Source of the DNA: Selaginella moellendorffii
Lineage: Eukaryota; Streptophyta; Lycopodiopsida; Selaginellales; Selaginellaceae
Assembly: GCF_000143415.4 (NCBI RefSeq)
Contig: NW_003314318.1
Span: 390,971 to 454,970, forward strand
Reading direction: 5' to 3'
DNA length: 64,000 bases
Shown here piece after piece: positions 23,898 through 33,993 of the stretch. Below the pieces are notes generated by a model. The model did no database searches, was not told the origin of the DNA, and saw only the letters and a list, made by a program, of their open reading frames with translations. The translations under genes were made by a program, and so were the position numbers. Position 1 is the first letter of the stretch. Each line of letters opens with the position of its first letter.

Positions 23898-25747
23898 TGT
23901 AAGCGACTAAATTTTCCATTCTACTTTAGTCACTTAACCACACCTCTGACCACTTGGAGGAGTCTCATTCACAACCTCCATAAGTCCAATCCAGGACTTG
24001 GGACTTGCTAGCCCCGAAAATGGCATCCATGCCACTCAACATTTGCACTTGGTCCAAGTGCTCCACGTGTCCGATCCCATGACCGACACTCAAAGGTACC
24101 ACCGACATAGCAGCCCGTTACGCTAAGGCCATGCCCAATCACCTTTGCCACACTGGTAGTCCGATACCACTTGCATCACAGTCTTGGCTCTCCAAGACTA
24201 GGCAAACCATCCGTGAGTGGTCATCTCAGATCCACTCCTTAGCATCCTTAGGATGCCTGCCGACAAGGGGAATAGCCTTCCCCAATATCCCTCTGTCAGT
24301 CCCCACTAAGTCCCTTTCTGCCCCTGGCCGTGTTTGCCAACACTACCACTGGATCGAGACCCACAGGCCCAACCATTAAGTCCCACTGTCCTCTGGGACT
24401 TCCTCACCACACGACTGTGTCCTTGGTCACTACCCCAGAGGACTGCTCCTCTTCCTTTCCACAGTCTGGGCCTTTGGGACAACATTTCGGAACACCGTGG
24501 CCTTACGCAAGCCATCTGGGTACTCTCCTCGCCTTCTGCCCTTGGGTGCTCTAGCCATGGGCTTAGAGCGAGGTTCCATTGAGCCACGCCTGGTGTCCAA
24601 GTAGGTAGTGCCACCCACACTTGGACTGGGAGCATCGGCCAGTCGATCTCCCGGGGGAACCAGAGCTGGCTCTTGAACACTTCACCAAGCTACCCCGCTT
24701 GTCGGTCTGTGTTCACTCTAGTCTTGGACTTCCCAGTGGGCAGCTCATCACCCAACACTGGGTCCGGCCTTCCTGGGCCAAACTGGCCTTTCCTGGCCAA
24801 ACTGGCTCCACTGCAGTCCTCCCCCTACTATACTTTTGGAGCTCACCAAACCCCCCAGGGTCTGGGAGACGAACGCTTTGGGCTTTCACCCTCTCAGGCT
24901 CCAGACTCGGACTCGGACTCGGACTCGGACTCGGACTCGGACTCGGACTCGGACTCGGACTCGGATTCGGACTCGGACTCGGGCTCGGGCTCGGTCTCAG
25001 CCTCGGCCTCGGTCTCGGTCTCGGTCCCGATCTCGGTCTCGGTCTCGGTCTCGGTCCCGGTCTCGGTCTCGGTCTCGACTTCGGACTCCATCTCGGACTC
25101 CATCTCGGACTCCATCTCGGACTCCGTCTTGGACTCCATCTCGGTCCATCTCGGGTCCATCTCGGACTCCATCTCGGACTCCATCTCGGGTCCATCTCGG
25201 ACTCCATCTCGGACTCCATTTCGGGTCCATCTCGGGTCCACCTCGGACTCCATCTCGGACTCCATCTCGGGTCCATCTCGGACTCCACTTCGGACTCCAA
25301 CTCGGGTCCATCTCGGGTCCACCTCGGACTCCACTTCGGACTCCATCTCGGACTCCATCTCGGGTCCATCTCGGACTCCACTTCGGACTCCAACTCGGGT
25401 CCATCTCGGACTCCACTTCGGACTCCAACTCGGGTCCATCTCGGACTCCACTTCGGACTCCAACTCGGGTCCATCTCGGACTCCACTTCGGACTCCAACT
25501 CGAGTCCATCTCGGACACTCCCACGTGTCATGTGTTGGTCCTTTTGGGTCCCTTTTTGGAGCCTTGCCTTTTGCTCGCTTCGTGCTCGTTCCTCGAGCAC
25601 TTCGTTGGGAGTTCCACTCCCGCTCTTGACTTTTCAAGTCGGAGCTTTTGGTCCAAACGTGTTACGCTCGTTTGGCTCTCGCTTCGGCCACTACCATGTG
25701 GCGCCCTTCTGGCTCCACTTTGGGGCCTAGGGATTTTGTGTCTCACA
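23898..25747 (-). repeat. Family A 5' LTR (right copy)
   Basis: Near-identical to 18022-19840, with a different repeat count in the minisatellite (24901-25515). It should contain the element promoter, read toward the left of the window. Confidence 0.9.
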
Positions 25748-25988
25748 GGAGGTTGATGCTGCTGCTACTCGAGTACAAGGACAAGGGCAAGGATGTGGTC
25801 ATGGCCGTGATATTCACTATTAGGCATGTGATGAAGTTGGTCACACTTACCGGCATTGTCAGCATTTTCCAGATTGGCAACCTCTATTTCCTGGGTGGAG
25901 ACTTTAGCATTAATAATGTCTTGTTGGTGTTGCTGCAGTGGAAGGTCTGGACACCAAGATACATCCGGGAAATAAGAAGTAACGGAGG

Positions 25989-26350
25989 GACCTTGCGCAA
26001 ATAAGTCAGTGACCCTTTCATCTTTCTTTCGGGAGTATCATCAAGGGGTTCACTCGGCACCGGTTCATTTAGTGTTTACTTTCCAAACTCGTTTTTATAA
26101 CAATAGGTATCCTATTATTCTCTTCATGATACAGGGTTCGAGTTTATCTTCTATTGCTCAGAATGACTAGGTCAAGCAATAGAAGATAAATTCAAACCTA
26201 TATCAACTAACACAGAGAGAATAATAGAAGACTTATTGTTATAAAAACGAGCTTGGAAAGTAAATACTAGATGAATCGGTGTCGAGTGAACCCCTTAATG
26301 ATACTCTTGAAAGAAAGATGAAGGGGTCACTAATTTATTTGCGCAAGGTC
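25989..26350. mobile_element. 362-bp foldback hairpin (MITE-like) inside gypsy gag
   Basis: The two halves are inverted copies: GACCTTGCGCAAATAA at the left end matches the reverse complement of the right end, and pairing continues through GGTTCACTCG, TTTTATAACAATA and TCTATTGCT to a small centre near 26165. No coding capacity. Target duplication is not clear. The host gag sequence resumes on each side, so it is an insertion. Confidence 0.75.
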
Positions 26351-29125
26351 TTGTTGCCACACATTGCCATCTACATTTGCATCATGCAGTGAAACTAGTT
26401 TTCATTCTTTATAATAACGACCGTACACATGCATGTGCGCGGGATGAGGTAGACCTGATTGTGCGTGTGGGCAATTTCAAGCTTGGGTTGCAGCCATTGT
26501 AGGTGGTGTTGAGTCAAACTTTTGATCTAATCCTTGGTATGGATTGGTTGTAATGCAATCATGCCAAGTGTGACTTTCAGGCTTCCCCCTTGTCTCATAC
26601 TTCTTTATATTTCATCCATTCCTCTCACTTTTGTACCTCTTCATCCCTCTACTTCTACTTTTGCTTCAATTACTTTTGTCCCCCCACTATTTCCTCCTAT
26701 GTTTCTATCTTGTTTTGCTCTTCCCTTTTCCGATCCCTCTGACAATTTTTGCATTGTAGTAGTTGACCAGTTCATGAAGGAGTATTTTGATCTCTTTGAA
26801 TTTAACCTATTGTCTGGGGCCAAGATTGCCATACGTCATCCAATTTCAACCGGGGATGCTTGTTCAATCAAGGTTCCTGTTCATCGTCAGTCACCCAAAG
26901 AGATCAAGATTTTACGTGCAAACATGAAAGAGATGTTGAAGAAGGGTGTTATTCAGAAGTTGCAGAGTCCTTAGGCATGTGAATCTCATCTTGTGACGAA
27001 GTCTGATAGAAGTATTAATTTTTGCATTGACTATTGTTTAGTAAATGAAATGACAATCCCAGATGTGTACCCTCTTCCTCACATTGCTGATCTCTTAGAT
27101 CATCTGGGGTGAAGTCATTACTTCACCAAGCTAGATTTTGCTTTTGGGTACTAACAAGTGCTGATGGCTGAAGAAGATATTCCTAAGACTGCTTTTCATA
27201 TATCATTTAGTTTGTACGAGTTCTTGGTGATGCTGTTTAATTTGAACAATGCTTTAGCAACTTTTCAGCGGATGATAGATGAGGTTCTTTGTGATATGCT
27301 GGAGGTGATTGCTGACTTCATTGATGATGTCTTGATCCACTCGGAGGGGATGTGGGAGGGGCACATTCATGATATTTGTAAAGTGTTGAATCGGCTACGG
27401 GACGTTGGTTTAAAACTGAAGTGGTCGAAGTACGTGTTTGGGTCTAAGGACACAACTTATCTTGGGTATTGTATTTCTCGTGAGGGTTTGCAAGTTGATC
27501 TTGACAAAATTGTAGCTATTCTAAAGTTCCTTACTCCAAAGTGTGTGAATGATGTGAAGCACTTCCTAGGCAAGGTGCAATATATTGGCCATTTTATGGA
27601 TCATTTTTCTGATCACACTACACCGTTGCGAACATTGCTAAAGTCATTAACGTCATCTTTCATTTAGTCTCCAGAATGTGAGTAGGAATTTGTGGATTTC
27701 AAAGAGTTATTGACAACTACTCTAGTTTTGGCATATCGTGACTACACTCAACTTTTTATTTTGTGCGTGAATGCTTTTCATATTGATCTTGGAGATATGT
27801 TGATGCAAGAGAGCTTGAGTGTGTTTGGTTAGCACTATCCCATTGTGTATATAAATTGTACATTACAACCAACAGAGGTGAACTACTCCATGATAGAGAA
27901 GGAGTGTTTAGTAGTAGTCTGGGCTTTCGAGAAACTTTATGCATATCTACATGGTTCTCAAATGTTACTTGAAGGTGATCATGCTGCCCTTACTTCATTA
28001 TTGAAGTGAAAGAACTTGGTTAGTTGTACTTCTCGATAGGCTTTGAAACTTTAGATATATGATTTTGATGTTGTTCATCGCTCAAGGAGTTTTATGGTTA
28101 ATGTTGATGCCCTTTCTTGAGCTCCTCTTTCTTTTCCACTCTCTTCTTATGTTTCTGATGAGCCTGTTATTCTGGCATCTGTGGATTTTTATAAATGAGG
28201 ATTCTATACCGTTGGCGGTTGCTATACTTAACGTTCAATGTCGACAAGGTATAGAGCAAGATTTAGCTTCTCTTTGATGAGATTCGCGAGGCTCAAAAGC
28301 TTAAGCCATGGATTTGAAGGCTTCGAGATGGGTTTGAGAATCCTACATCACTTGCTAATGACTTATCATTTTGGCATTTACATTTTTAGTATCACCTTGA
28401 AGACAACCTTCTTTATTTTGTGGGGATGAATCCTAATGATCCTTTACGACTGATGGTGCCTTCTGACTTTGTTCCACGGTTTCTCCATGCCTACCATAAT
28501 TCTCCTATTCTAGGCGGGCATATAGGACATCGTCATGTGACCGAGAACCTGTGCAAGTCTTTCTATTGGCCAAAGATGTGATGTAATGTTATCCTATATG
28601 TGTGTTGCTATGTTTGGTGCCAAACTCATAATACTCCCCTTCGTGCTGTGGAAGAACGGTTGGAGTCAATTGCAGTTTCCTGTCCATTTAAGTTGGTGGC
28701 ATTTGATCTTATTTCCATAATTGATTATTGGCAATAAATATGTTATTATTGTTTTTGATTATTTAACTCGTTGGATGGAAGTTGATGCTTTTACTAGTGC
28801 CTCTGCAACTGCTATTGGATACTTTCTTCTCAATCGAGGGGTGTTTCAGCATTTTTGTCCGAAGCAAATTCTTTTCAATAATGGTCCCACATTTATGGTT
28901 GAGGCATTTCATGTTTTGACATCTTGGTTGGGGATACACCCCACTTTCACGAGTACTTATCATCCACAGTCAAACGGTTTGGTGGAATGGCTCATTTGGA
29001 CATTCAAAGGAATCATCACGAAGTACATGAACTTTTAGCATTTAGATTGGGATGGTTATTTGCCATCTCTTCGGTATGCATATGTCACAGGGCTGCAGAG
29101 TTCTGTTGGTGCTTCACCATATAAA

Positions 29126-29741
29126 TGTAAGGAACCAACTCGCCGAGGTGTCGTAGGCTAAAGGAACCCCGAAAGCATGACCAAAATGACAAAGAGTTCA
29201 TCGGATGGGACCAAGTCGAAAATCGAGTCCAAGACCGACTCGGAGACCGAGTTCGAGATAGAGTCCGGAATCGAGTCCGAGACCGACTCGGGGACCGAGT
29301 TCGAGACCAAGTTCGAGACCGAGTTCGAGATGGAGTCCGAGATCCGAAATCGGGTCCGAGACCGAGTCCGAGGTCGAGTCCGAGGTCGGGTCCGAGATCG
29401 GGTCCGAGATCGAGTCCGAGATCGAGTCCGAGGTCGGGTCCGAGATCGGGTCCGAGATCGAGTCCGAGATCGAGTCCGAGACCGAATCCGAAGTCGGATC
29501 CGAAATCAAGTCCGAGATCGAGCCAGAGACTAAGTCCAAATACTAATACGGGTCAAGGGGTGAAAGCCCAAAGCATGTGTCTCCCGGGGGGGGGGGGGGG
29601 GGGGGGGGGGAGTTTTTTTTTCCGGGGTTCCAAAAGTATAGTAAGGATAGTGAGGTCCAAGAACCATGTTTTGAAGGGACTCTCCAGTGGGGCTTCCAAA
29701 CCGACTTGAGGTTGAGACTAGGACCCGAGGGGCCTTGGGTG
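29126..29741 (+). mobile_element. Family B LTR start, interrupted by assembly gap
   Basis: Starts TGTAAGGAACC within the gypsy integrase tail and is nearly identical to the sequence starting at 62871. It contains a GAGTCC/GAGATC minisatellite (29200-29540), then GTGAAAGCCCAAAGC, then a run of 26 or more G (29587-29610 region) and AAAAGTATAGTA. The end is lost in the gap. No target duplication can be read. Confidence 0.75.
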
Positions 29742-29905
29742 NNNNNNNNNNNNNNNNNNNNNNNNNNNNNNNNNNNNNNNNNNNNNNNNNNNNNNNNNNN
29801 NNNNNNNNNNNNNNNNNNNNNNNNNNNNNNNNNNNNNNNNNNNNNNNNNNNNNNNNNNNNNNNNNNNNNNNNNNNNNNNNNNNNNNNNNNNNNNNNNNNN
29901 NNNNN
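29742..29905. other. Assembly gap (164 N)
   Basis: Run of N within the family B LTR, shortly after a long poly-G tract. Confidence 0.99.
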
Positions 29906-31470
29906 AGGGGGTAGAAAATAATAGTTGTAGTAATGATATGCAAACACTTGTTAAAATGATATTAAATTTTCAAAAGAATAGAAGAAACAGTATAGATATA
30001 TTTCATTTTAGATTTTCTTCTTTTTGATTTCCTTTTTTCATTTCATATTTTCCCAAGCTTCATTAAAAATATTTTTTCAAAGTTAAATATTCAGAAGTAT
30101 ATGCAGATTAAACTCTATATAAGTTTGACACTTTTTTCTTTTTCAAAGTATATTTCAAACTTTTCAAATAAATATTTAAAATAATGAAAAGTGCTAAAGT
30201 TTATTTCATTATTAATATGAAGTTTAAAACTTTTTCTATTTCATCATGAATCATTTAAAAGTTGTTATATTAAAATATTTTTATATATTTATTTATAAAA
30301 AGTTATCAAGCTTTGGATTTTATTTATTTTTGGGATAAAATATATTAATTGCAATTGAAATAAATAACTACATTAAAATTTGATCAATTTTACTATTTTT
30401 TACTATGGGTCACTTAAAATTTTAACTATTTCTTATATGATCGTTTAGTTTTTATGTAGTGATTCATTTATAGATACAATCACATTTCTAACATAGATGT
30501 CAGGAAAATATAATTGTAAAAAAACTTTAATTGAAAATTGAATTTTTTTGCTTTAAGCTATATGTAATTTTTAAAAAACTTTTTGTATCTCTAGTACTTT
30601 TGTAGTTTAGAGATAACTTTAATATTAGAAAATAGCATCCATTAATATAATATTATTTACAAAGATTAAAAAAAACTATAAAATATTTCAACACAAACCC
30701 ACTCTGATCAAAAAGTTTCATTATTATTTCTCTTAGAGACCACTTTATATTTTTTGTGATCGTTGGATTTCTTTCTTGGTTGCCAAAACTCTTCATTATA
30801 GTTGATGTATATGGAAATTTGAAAAAATATTAAAACTAGATATTAAATAATTAAAATTTTAGATGAGAAAATATAACTTTAAAATTATGATTTCAATTTT
30901 AAGTCACAAACAATGACTTGATTTTGAGTTAAAACTTTCAATTTAAAATTCAATTGAATTAATTTTTGTTTTTATATAAATATTGTCAATATAATTAATC
31001 TTTATTTATAGTCTTGTTCAATAGATTTCCATAAGTAATCAAGCACCATTAAATAATTTTATAAGACTTATCAAACTTTGTAAATTTTAGAAGGAGACAA
31101 AATGGTAGCATATAACATTCAAAACATATTAACTTTTGTTATTTGATTTAAAATACATGAACTTTACTACTTGATTTAATGGAGTTTTTTTTAAGATTCA
31201 AAATTTAATAAAAGTTATAAAAAAAACATACCACAAAAAAAAGGAAATTGGTTCACCCTAGATAATATGGCATCTAAGGTCTGGTAAATTAACCTCGAAA
31301 CTTACTGACAATTTTGAAAGATATAGTGCTACAGATTATTAAAATTAACCATAAGGATTAGAGATGGGCACGCCCATCTAGCTAGAGCAACTTGTCAACA
31401 AACTCAGTATCACTTGTCTTTCCAACAACTACAACCAGAGCAAAAACTTTGGAGAGTAAGGCCTAATTTG
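29906..31470. other. AT-rich non-coding region
   Basis: About 1.5 kb of highly AT-rich sequence with A- and T-tracts. No gene, tRNA or repeat family is recognised. It may continue the element cut by the gap or be ordinary intergenic DNA. Confidence 0.5.
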
Positions 31471-31517
31471 TTTTAGTTAAGTTTGCTGACAACAAAACGA
31501 AGTAAAAATGATACACA

Positions 31518-31656
31518 AAGTGTAACAAGGCCAAAGAGCTGGAGATACCAAGTGTAACAAGGCCAAAGAGCTGGAGATACCAAGTGTAACAAGGCCAAAG
31601 AGCTGGAGATACCAAGTGTAACAAGGCCAAAGAGCTGGAGATACCAAGTGTAACAA
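31518..31656. repeat. Four tandem 32-bp repeats downstream of PUS gene
   Basis: The unit AAGTGTAACAAGGCCAAAGA plus GCTGGAGATACC is repeated four times perfectly (starts 31518, 31550, 31582, 31614), with a partial fifth. It ends about 14 bp from the stop codon of the pseudouridine synthase gene (minus strand), so it is probably in its 3' UTR. It is not CRISPR: there are no spacers and this is a eukaryotic genome. Confidence 0.9.
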
Positions 31657-31669
31657 GTTATAGATTGTC

Positions 31670-33430
31670 TTACACAAGGCATGCATTTCGCTGTTTCTTC
31701 CAGTCTAACCACGCATCACGGAGAGAGCTTACATCTGGCTCGGGGAGATAACAATACGAGTCCATTGCTTCGCACCACTTGTTCCAAGGATCCCTCTCAC
31801 TCTTCATGGCCTTGACAATCTCCAGGAAAACGTGGTCTTTCCAAAAGGCCTCCCTTCTTTGGCATCCGAGGCTACTCAAGTTGATGGCATGAGATGTACT
31901 GTGTTGGGAACAAAACTTACTTGAGGCGAGTGTGAGGCCTTCACAAGGTGCTATTGGCAGGACAATCCGTGAATGCCTGCAGAGAGACATTTGGATTATG
32001 TCCGGAGGTAGCAACTTTCGGGTCACAGCAACAGCCGTTCCGATCATTTTTCGTATCTGCAAGAGTTTCCAGATTTCTAAACAAAAACGAAACCGAAAAT
32101 AGGAAAGAAGGTGCGTACCTGGTGAACCATGAAAGAAGCGCCCGTAACACTGACTCTGAGGGCAAGCGTGTCTCCGAACTTTTCTATATCACCACAAGAG
32201 CACCTGATGATCTTTCTGTAATGTTGTGACGTGATCCTGTCTGTCGGATCCAGTTCCTGCAGCCAGTATGCAGGACTAGGCTTCTGTTGGACCCGAAGCC
32301 GTGGCTCGTCGGCATCTCCATCCTCGTCTTCTTCTTCTGAAGAAGAAGAATTATCCGCCGCTATGGGAGTTCTCGTACGCCAGTTGAGATCTTGTTGTTT
32401 TGGTTTTCCATAATTGCGCCGTATAGTGTAGTTGTGAAACGGATGCTCGCCCTGTAACAGGAGAAGTTCGCTTTCACAGAGAAAGAATGCGTCAATTTTA
32501 AACAACGCACCTCAAACAGCTTTAGCTGGAGCCTGAACTGTTCCAGGAGTTGTTTAATCTCACAAGTGGATACCCTTTGATTGATTCCCACGCACAGCGC
32601 CGGAAGGAAGTAGTCGTAAGACCTTTCAGAGCATGCCATCCTGGGACGAAAAGTTCTGCAAACAAGTCGCAAGCTACACTCTTAAACAAAAGTAAACAAA
32701 CAAAGAAAACCCAAAACTAACTTGCTTACTGGGACGACTCCAAAAACGCGTATACATTGTGGAAGATGGCGATTTATCCTGTCCGCGATCTCGATTCCAC
32801 CAGGATCGTCTCTCCAAGCATCTATAGGCAGCTCCATTTTCAGGGATATCACTGTAGCTAGTGAATGCACCTAAAGAAAAACGATAGGAAACGAGCACGA
32901 AGAGCAAAGCTCAAAAGAGAGTTACGTACCCCCTTGTCAGTTCTACTGCTTCTCGCCCAACCGACCTTCATATGGTGGCCGTAGTTGCTGTCGAGAATCC
33001 CTCCAGCCTTGTAAATCGCTTTGTCTAGATCGGCCTCTATGGCTGTCAAGGAACTATTGAGAGCACTAAGCTCCAAGAACAAGGAACAATGACTTGAGAA
33101 CTTACTTGGATGATCTCCATGAAGTTGCAAGCCTTGAGAGGAAGAACAATACAAACAAAGGCTCAAACATTGGAAGAACGTCAAAAGAAAAACTTGCCTT
33201 TGTAGCCTGTTCCAACGTATCCAATCCACATTGCGACCTTCTTCTTCCTCGTAGCGCCACAATCCGGATTACTGAGCGCGGCCAATGCGCCGCTGCTGAA
33301 GCGCCTGCCAAAAATTCCAGCTCTCGCCATCGCTCCTGGAGATCGGGAGAGAAATGTAGGCTAGGCGATCACGATTGAGAGATTCTAGCTTACCGGCAAG
33401 CGCCAATCCGGGAGGAACCGCGCTTTCCAT
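31670..33430 (-). CDS. TruA/PUS1-like tRNA pseudouridine synthase
   Basis: Eight exons: 33430-33394, 33335-33198, 33132-33106, 33042-32930, 32870-32722, 32655-32511, 32451-32119, 32056-31670. They join to 442 residues. The family converts uridine to pseudouridine in tRNA. The catalytic Asp is in ARSSRTDKGVHSL; GTGYKGLQL near the N-terminus, RSYDYFLPA, GEHPFHNYT and the C-terminal FMVHQIRKMIG are family landmarks. An acidic Ser-Glu-Asp insertion (SSSSEEEDEDGDADE) precedes the last third. Intron 2 (33197-33133) starts GCAAGT, so it is a GC-AG intron; only that choice keeps YKGLQ intact. The N-terminus could be a plastid or mitochondrial presequence. The start ATG at 33430 is the best in-frame choice. 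Confidence 0.92.
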
Positions 33431-33993
33431 CGACTCGATCGAGAGAGAGAGAGGAATAGGGTTTTAGCCACAATGAGAAGAATATACTCTGCGCGGAAAA
33501 AAGTATTTTACACTGTTCCTAAAATTTACCGCGTTGAGAACTCCGTTGGGGTCTCCTACGGCATTGCACGAGGTCGCATTGGCGCTCCGCGTTCCAGCAA
33601 ATCTAGGGAAGGTCTTGCCGTTTCTGGGTAGAGCTTGAATCGGCGATTTCTTGCATCTTTCTAGCGGGATTTCGCTTTTCTTGGAGCCTGTTCTTGCTCT
33701 GGCTTGGGGGAATCTCTGGCGCTCTGGCGCCCAGGCGCTGATCGAAGAAACCCCGGGGATTGCGCGGCATTCTGGTTTTCTTGGTGGATTTCGAGCTCCG
33801 GGCGGCCTTGGGGGGGTGGATCGATCGATCGATCGCTGCGCGTTAGAGCGTAATATCGATCCACAACGCGGGTAGCAGCAAGCGTGACGGGAGTAGCTAG
33901 CTGACTTTTTCCAAAGTGATCGAAGCATTTACGCTGTCCGCGGTGCTTTCGTCGCCGAGACCCTAGGGCGGGATTCATGCGAGCTCTTCCGGC
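33431..33993. promoter_or_regulatory. Intergenic region between divergent PUS and PiT genes
   Basis: 563 bp separates the two start codons, which face away from each other, so both promoters and leaders must lie here. A GATC repeat run sits near 33820-33835. No individual element can be assigned with confidence. Confidence 0.5.

Larger units (their letters stand above)
18022..25747 (-). mobile_element. Family A: 7.7-kb non-coding (LARD-like) LTR retrotransposon
   Basis: Two LTRs (18022-19840, 1819 bp; 23898-25747, 1850 bp) are nearly identical apart from minisatellite length and a few substitutions, so the insertion is recent. GGAGG flanks both ends (18017-18021 and 25748-25752). Orientation is minus. 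Next to the right LTR, the reverse strand reads TTTGGTATCGGAGC (tRNA-iMet primer site); next to the left LTR, it reads GGGTGGTGGAG (polypurine tract). In element sense the LTR begins TGTGAGAC and ends CGCTTACA. The ~4.06-kb interior has no frame over ~110 codons and no gag, RT or integrase signature, so it must depend on enzymes from another element. It sits in the gag region of the gypsy copy. Confidence 0.88.
17422..29125 (+). mobile_element. Ty3/gypsy retrotransposon, decayed and interrupted three times
   Basis: Gag starts near 17422 (LFRGNLGDDVYYWFNHF). It is broken at 18021 by family A, resumes at 25748 and reaches a zinc knuckle (CDEVGHTYRHC with the first Cys lost). It is broken again by the hairpin at 25989-26350. 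A protease remnant is near 26540. Reverse transcriptase lies at 26920-27400 (NFCIDYCLVNE, then FIDDVLIHSEG, a variant of the YxDD box as IDDV). RNase H follows at 27670-28000. Integrase is at 28440-29090 (YLTRWMEVDAF, then NGPTFMVEAF and HPQSNGLVEWL). The element ends abruptly at 29125 at a family B LTR. Many internal stops mean it cannot move by itself. Its own LTRs were not identified. Confidence 0.85.

Noticed and set aside
29198-29539. Frames with Arg-Val-Arg-Asp or Ser-Asp-Ser repeats
   Set aside because: Minisatellite of family B LTR, not a gene.
29126-29741. Hammerhead ribozyme (retrozyme) in the LTR
   Set aside because: I looked for the CTGATGA and GAAA core elements in suitable spacing in the A and B LTRs and did not find them.
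31518-31656. Regular direct repeats resembling a CRISPR array
   Set aside because: Head-to-tail tandem units without spacers in a plant nuclear genome.
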